NCBI GenBank assembly: GCA_025506515.1
Contig: CM046442.1
Coordinates: 16,445,187 to 16,509,186, forward strand
Direction: 5' to 3'
DNA length: 64,000 bases
DNA from: Flaveria trinervia
Lineage: Eukaryota > Streptophyta > Magnoliopsida > Asterales > Asteraceae
Positions 60,077-64,000 of this stretch are shown piece after piece. The notes under the pieces are model-generated. The model saw only the letters and a list, made by a program, of their open reading frames with translations. It was not told the DNA's origin and did not search any database. Both the position numbers and the translations under genes were made by a program. Position 1 is the stretch's first letter. The number at the start of each line of letters is the position of its first letter.

Positions 60077-60230
60077 TAGATAACATTAAAAGCCTACGAT
60101 ACTATTATAGTATTCTGTATTAATGTAGGGAGTCTCTTATAATTATTTATTTGACCTTGTATTGTACTCTATTATTACATGATGAGTAATATACAAAAAT
60201 CCTAACCAGGGATTTCCAGAATATTCTACA
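60077..60230 (+). repeat. Copia-A 3' LTR
   Basis: 154 bases, from TAGATAACATTAAAAG to ATATTCTACA. The first bases (TGT) are lost in the G run. It serves as the intact reference that shows the Helitron insertion in the 5' copy. Confidence 0.85.
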
Positions 60231-61128
60231 TATGAGACATTTCATCCGACACTTGTAATGCACTTTATGGAACGCTTGTCATAAACTAGGGGTAACACAT
60301 GAGTTGGTTTTGTCCAATTATAAGTTAAAACTAACCTATAGTTGATGTTTTGGTTGTTAGATTGTCATAACAGATCAACTTCTGCTTTAAATGGTTCGCC
60401 TAATTTAGTTAACATTAACTAACCATCAAGTTTGAGCGTAAGTGAATTCGAGCTAATTTAAAATATAACCTGTTTATATTTCAGTCAAATAGAGTTTTAG
60501 CAAAGCTTTCTATAAACCACAAACAATGTGTTATTTATAAAAAAAAGAGTAAGATTTGTTTTATTGATGATTCAATTCATTTAATTTGGTAATTTATACA
60601 TAAATAATGATAGTCAAACCAATAAATTCGGTTATTGGAAAATTTTATTATACAAACATCTATTCATGGGCTTTATGGTTTCATGAAGGTGTATAACTAT
60701 ATGATGTGTGTATTCATTGTGATCACCCTAATGATTAGAATTCGGTTTTTTTCCTTCTTTCTTTCTTGTTTATTTTTTGTTTTGTGATAATTTATGATTA
60801 TTTTGATTTGAATTTTCTAGCTATGAGTTGTTATTTGAATTTTTATTGTTTATAATAAGTTTTTTTAAGGGGTCAAGGGTGCGATTCCGACTTAAATAAA
60901 TCATATAATTTAAATCAGAATCGTACGTACGTATTCCATTCAAATTAAAAAAATAGTAAGAAAACATAATCAAAGCGGAAAGTGAGTTGGGGATGAAATC
61001 AATCTTTAAACTAAAGTAAAAAGGGCAAAGAAGATGACAGAAATTAGGAAACTGTTGGCGAGTCGAAGCAATCAATCAATAAACACCGTGAATTAAAGGC
61101 AAATTGCTTCAATTTGCAGGCGGATGAG

Positions 61129-61161
<33 letters not shown>

Positions 61162-61854
61162 CTTTAAAGTAAAAGAGAAGTAAAGACCCAACATTTATGC
61201 TCATCCACTCGTCTCGCTCTCACATTACTCACGACACCACTTTCTCTTTCCCCTCCATCTCCGTGCACCGCCTTCATTCACCCTTTTCACCTTCACAATT
61301 TGCCCCATAATCGCACAAAAAGGTTCAATTTTTCTGTTTTTGATGTTGTAGATCTGTTCGTCGGTGCGTTGAAGGGCTAATCTCGTCTGGGTTAGTTTCA
61401 TTTCTCGTCAATTTTCATGTTTTCGTGTAGTTTAGGTGTGTGTATGCATGTTGAATTGGTGGGTTCTCTTTGGTTTTCTGTTTCATTTGTGTGATCTACA
61501 TTTTGTACACAAGGTGTTTGCGTAAATGCCTCAGTGAAATTATGCTCTTGTATGCAGGTGAGATACGCATCGGGGTTTCATATCTGTGAAAATCTCTTAG
61601 GATTGTAGTCTATCTTCTTCCATTGAAGTGTTACTGTTAGGAAAGTGAGTTTTTTGATGTGAGACACTGCAGATATCTGAAGAGAATTTCTTGGGTATAA
61701 GAACCCTAATAATAATTTCCTGAGCCTCTATTTGTTTTGGGTATGATGCATTGAACATGAGTTTATTAGCTGCCCACGAGTATTTCTTGTTGGGGAAATG
61801 AAACATAAGTGACATTGTGAAGTGTGAACCACTTGAAGTTTTAATTTCAACTGT
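60231..61854 (+). other. intergenic DNA and 5' region of the flippase gene
   Basis: 60231-61100 is AT-rich with no gene. From about 61200 the C/T-rich text looks like a plant promoter and 5' UTR. TTGTATGCAG ending at 61559 could be the 3' splice site of a leader intron. Confidence 0.5.
61129..61162. repeat. (ATC)n microsatellite
   Basis: About 11 units of TCA, just upstream of the flippase gene. Confidence 0.9.
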
Positions 61855-63252
61855 ATGAGTAAAAGGGGGAAGAATTATGCTTTGCGTGAATCCCAGATAA
61901 GTTCAGGCGGTCTGAGATTCGTTATAAAAGAATGCAGTTGGATAATAGTATAGCGCGCGATAATTCTAGGCTTGTATACATCAATAACCCTCAAAGAACC
62001 AATGAAGAATATGAATTCACAGGGAACAAGATCACTACTAGCAAGTATACCGTCATTAATTTCTTACCCAAGAATCTCTTCATCCAGTTTCATCGGGTAG
62101 CGTACATATATTTTTTAGTTATTGCTGCCCTCAATCAGCTTCCTCCTCTTGCAGTCTTTGGGAGAACCGTGTCTCTTTTCCCTCTACTTTTTGTTCTCAC
62201 AGTAACTGCTATAAAAGATGGTTATGAGGATTGGCGAAGACATAGATCTGACAGGAATGAGAATAATAAAGAGTCATTGGTGCTTCAAATTGGTAAGTTT
62301 AAGCCAAAAAGATGGAAGGATATCCAGGTAGGCGAGGTGGTCAAGATTTGTGCTGATGAGGCGATCCCGTGTGACATAGTGCTGCTAGGGACTAGTGATC
62401 CTAGTGGTGTTGCTTACATTCAACCATGAATTTAGATGGTGAATCAAATTTAAAAACTCGGTATGCTAGACAAGAAACATCTTTTATGTCATTTGATGGA
62501 GAGTTAATTTCAGGTGTTATTAGATGTGAACAACCAATAGAAACATATATGAATTCACCGCCAATATGGAATTGAATTCACACAAAGTTTCACTTAGCCA
62601 ATCAAATATTATTTTGCGCGGGTGTCAAGTGAAAAACACTGAATGGGTGGTAGGGGTGGTGGTTTATGCTGGTCAAGAAACAAAAGCAATGCTAAATAGT
62701 GCGATTTCTCCATCTAAAAGAAGCAAATTGGAACAGGCAATGAACAAAGAAACTATTTGGTTATCTGTTTTTCTTTTTGTGCTATGTCTCGTTGTAGCCA
62801 TTGGGATGTGTTTATGGTTAATTCGTCATCAGCACCAAATTGATACATTGCCTTATTACCGAAAAAGCTATTTAGTAAAAGGAAAATTCCCAGGAAAACC
62901 ATATAAATATTATGGGATACCTATGGAGACCTTCTTTGCGTTCTTGAGTTCCATTATTGTGTTTCAGATAATGATACCGATTTCTTTGTATATTACTATG
63001 GAGTTGGTGAGGCTAGGACAATCTTATTTCATGATCGAAGATAAGCATATGTATGATAGCTTCACCAACACAAGGTTTCAGTGCAGATCTTTAAATATCA
63101 ATGAAGATTTGGGTCAAATACGGTATGTATTTTCTGATAAGACTGGTACACTTACCGAGAATAAAATGGAATTTCGGAAAGCTTCTGTGTTGGGAAAACT
63201 TATTGTAATTCCTTCATGGTGGATGGCATTACACAGGATTCAGAGACCACAG
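61855..63252 (+). CDS. ALA1: ALA1-like P4-ATPase (phospholipid flippase), 5' part, with frameshifts
   Basis: P4-ATPases move phospholipids from the outer to the inner leaflet of cell membranes, using ATP. Visible in order: DNSRLVYINNP and NQLPPLAVFG with the first membrane pair (about 62000-62230), HRSDRNENN, the actuator motif DGES (near 62436), the next membrane pair (62755-62830 and 62925-63015, with PISLYITMELVR), NINEDLGQIRY, and the phosphorylation motif DKTGTLTENKM (near 63139). The text fits plant ALA1 closely. The frame breaks near 62426, 62533 and 63197, each explained by loss of one A in a short A-rich run. The start is uncertain: ATG 61932 gives a short N-terminus, while ATG 61855 is in another frame. 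The exon ends at a likely donor (AG|GTTTGG). The rest is outside the window. It is either a recent pseudogene or a good gene with sequencing errors. Confidence 0.85.
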
Positions 63253-64000
63253 GTTTGGCCCTTTATTTGCTTTATCTATGCAATTGTTTATGCATTTCTT
63301 CCTTACCATTATCAATATATGAAAGGAAAGAATATATCTATGGCTATGTCGATTTGTAGTACATGTCTACACACAAATACATTGAAGTACATAGACAATT
63401 CTGCATTCATATACATGTGGAAATATAAATATACACATCTATATATATAATCCAACAAGATATGGAACTGCCACTTGGTGTTCACTCATGATGCCTCGTA
63501 AGCCACATCTATATATATTTTATTTCCTAATTTTACTCATAGTAATGCAATTAATTTAAAGATCTGGTTAATAATTTTTCCTACTGATCCATTCTACCTA
63601 TTAAGCCAGAATTTTTCATATTAGTCCATTTTACGTAGTAATAACATTAAATTTGCCATCTACACCCATTTCTAAATAAATTACAGTAACATTTACATGT
63701 TACCCTTTTGTGATAAAGTGATTAAAAAGATTTCCATTTACTATCAGATGAATTTTTCACTTCAATAATATGTGTACTTATATGCACACATACATACATT
63801 GACCTTGACTGACATATAATATGCATTTGGAAATATAATATGCACATACCTATGATATACATATAAGTACAATAAAGACACAAATTTGTAGATATCAAAA
63901 TGATCAAAGATTCAAAGTATTATCATCAGTTCATTACCAGTCATGTTACAGGCATATTATGACTGATTTATTATGGACTCTTACAATGGCATGATTTTAG
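63253..64000 (+). other. probable intron of the flippase gene, open at the window end
   Basis: AT-rich and without P4-ATPase text. A possible acceptor (CATGTTACAG) ends at 63952, but the bases after it do not read as the expected next exon. Confidence 0.5.

Larger units (their letters stand above)
6348..60230 (+). mobile_element. Copia-A: outermost, eroded Ty1/copia element
   Basis: The two LTRs are alike in start (TTAGATAA), middle (GTACTCTAT) and end (ATATTCTACA), and both are about 155 bases long once the Helitron is removed from the 5' copy (6348-6454 plus 53164-53211; 3' copy 60077-60230). Right after the 5' LTR is a degenerate primer-binding site (TGTATCAAACCA, compare TGGTATCAGAGC). 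Before the 3' LTR are a remnant of pol and a run of 14 G as polypurine tract. Flanking target duplications are not convincing (AGTAT at the left, TATGA at the right). An alternative is a solo LTR at the left, with flanks AGTAT and TGTAT, beside a separate 3' remnant. Confidence 0.65.

Noticed and set aside
6343..60235. Target duplication for Copia-A
   Set aside because: AGTAT at the left and TATGA at the right do not match, so no duplication is claimed.

Overview
This window is plant nuclear DNA: a eudicot, and probably Asteraceae, judging from the retrotransposon types (the family assignment is weak inference). Two ordinary genes flank a very large nest of transposable elements. Near the left edge is a small three-exon gene for a coiled-coil protein (3160-3962). 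At the right edge is the 5' part of an ALA1-like phospholipid flippase gene (from about 61855, running off the window). Almost everything from 6348 to 60230 is one nested stack of elements.

The stack can be resolved base by base from LTR ends and 5-bp target-site duplications (TSDs). The oldest layer is Copia-A, an eroded copia element with LTRs of about 155 bp (6348-60230). Its 5' LTR was split by a non-autonomous Helitron on the minus strand (6455-53163). The Helitron received Copia-B, a Sirevirus-like copia element (7057-51422, TSD AATAA). Copia-B received Gypsy-1 in its gag (9080-19646, TSD TTCAC) and Gypsy-2 in its 3' LTR (31531-51119, TSD GTCCA). Gypsy-1 carries a solo LTR in its 5' LTR (9257-10091, TSD TTTCA). 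Gypsy-2 carries Copia-C, a minus-strand Sirevirus-like element, in its 5' LTR (31959-43247, TSD GGTTT). A separate non-coding LTR element (56551-59028, TSD CTAGT) sits in the Copia-A interior.

All retroelement genes are decayed to some degree. Copia-B has many stops and has lost the catalytic Glu of its integrase. Copia-C lacks the reverse-transcriptase core but keeps long stretches of its third ORF. Gypsy-2 lacks the capsid part of gag. Copia-B and Copia-C share a layout: a gag with two zinc knuckles separated by a long coiled-coil spacer, pol, a non-coding spacer rich in short palindromes, then a third ORF before the 3' LTR.

The most interesting signal is regulatory. Short degenerate palindromes with a TCGNNCGA core (CAGTCGCACGACTG and variants) form dense arrays in Copia-B, Gypsy-1 and the non-coding LTR element. 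In three places the array ends just before a TATA box. One of these lies inside Copia-B between pol and ORF3, followed by a plausible leader intron whose 3' splice site is 5 bases before the ORF3 ATG. That looks like an internal promoter for the third ORF. Copia-C has an array of its own, different LTR vocabulary at the same place.

The rest of the window holds MITE-like elements (2554-2906, 4354-4767, 5610-6272), a truncated LTR at the left edge (1-984), simple repeats and unassigned intergenic DNA. I saw no tRNA, rRNA or CRISPR.
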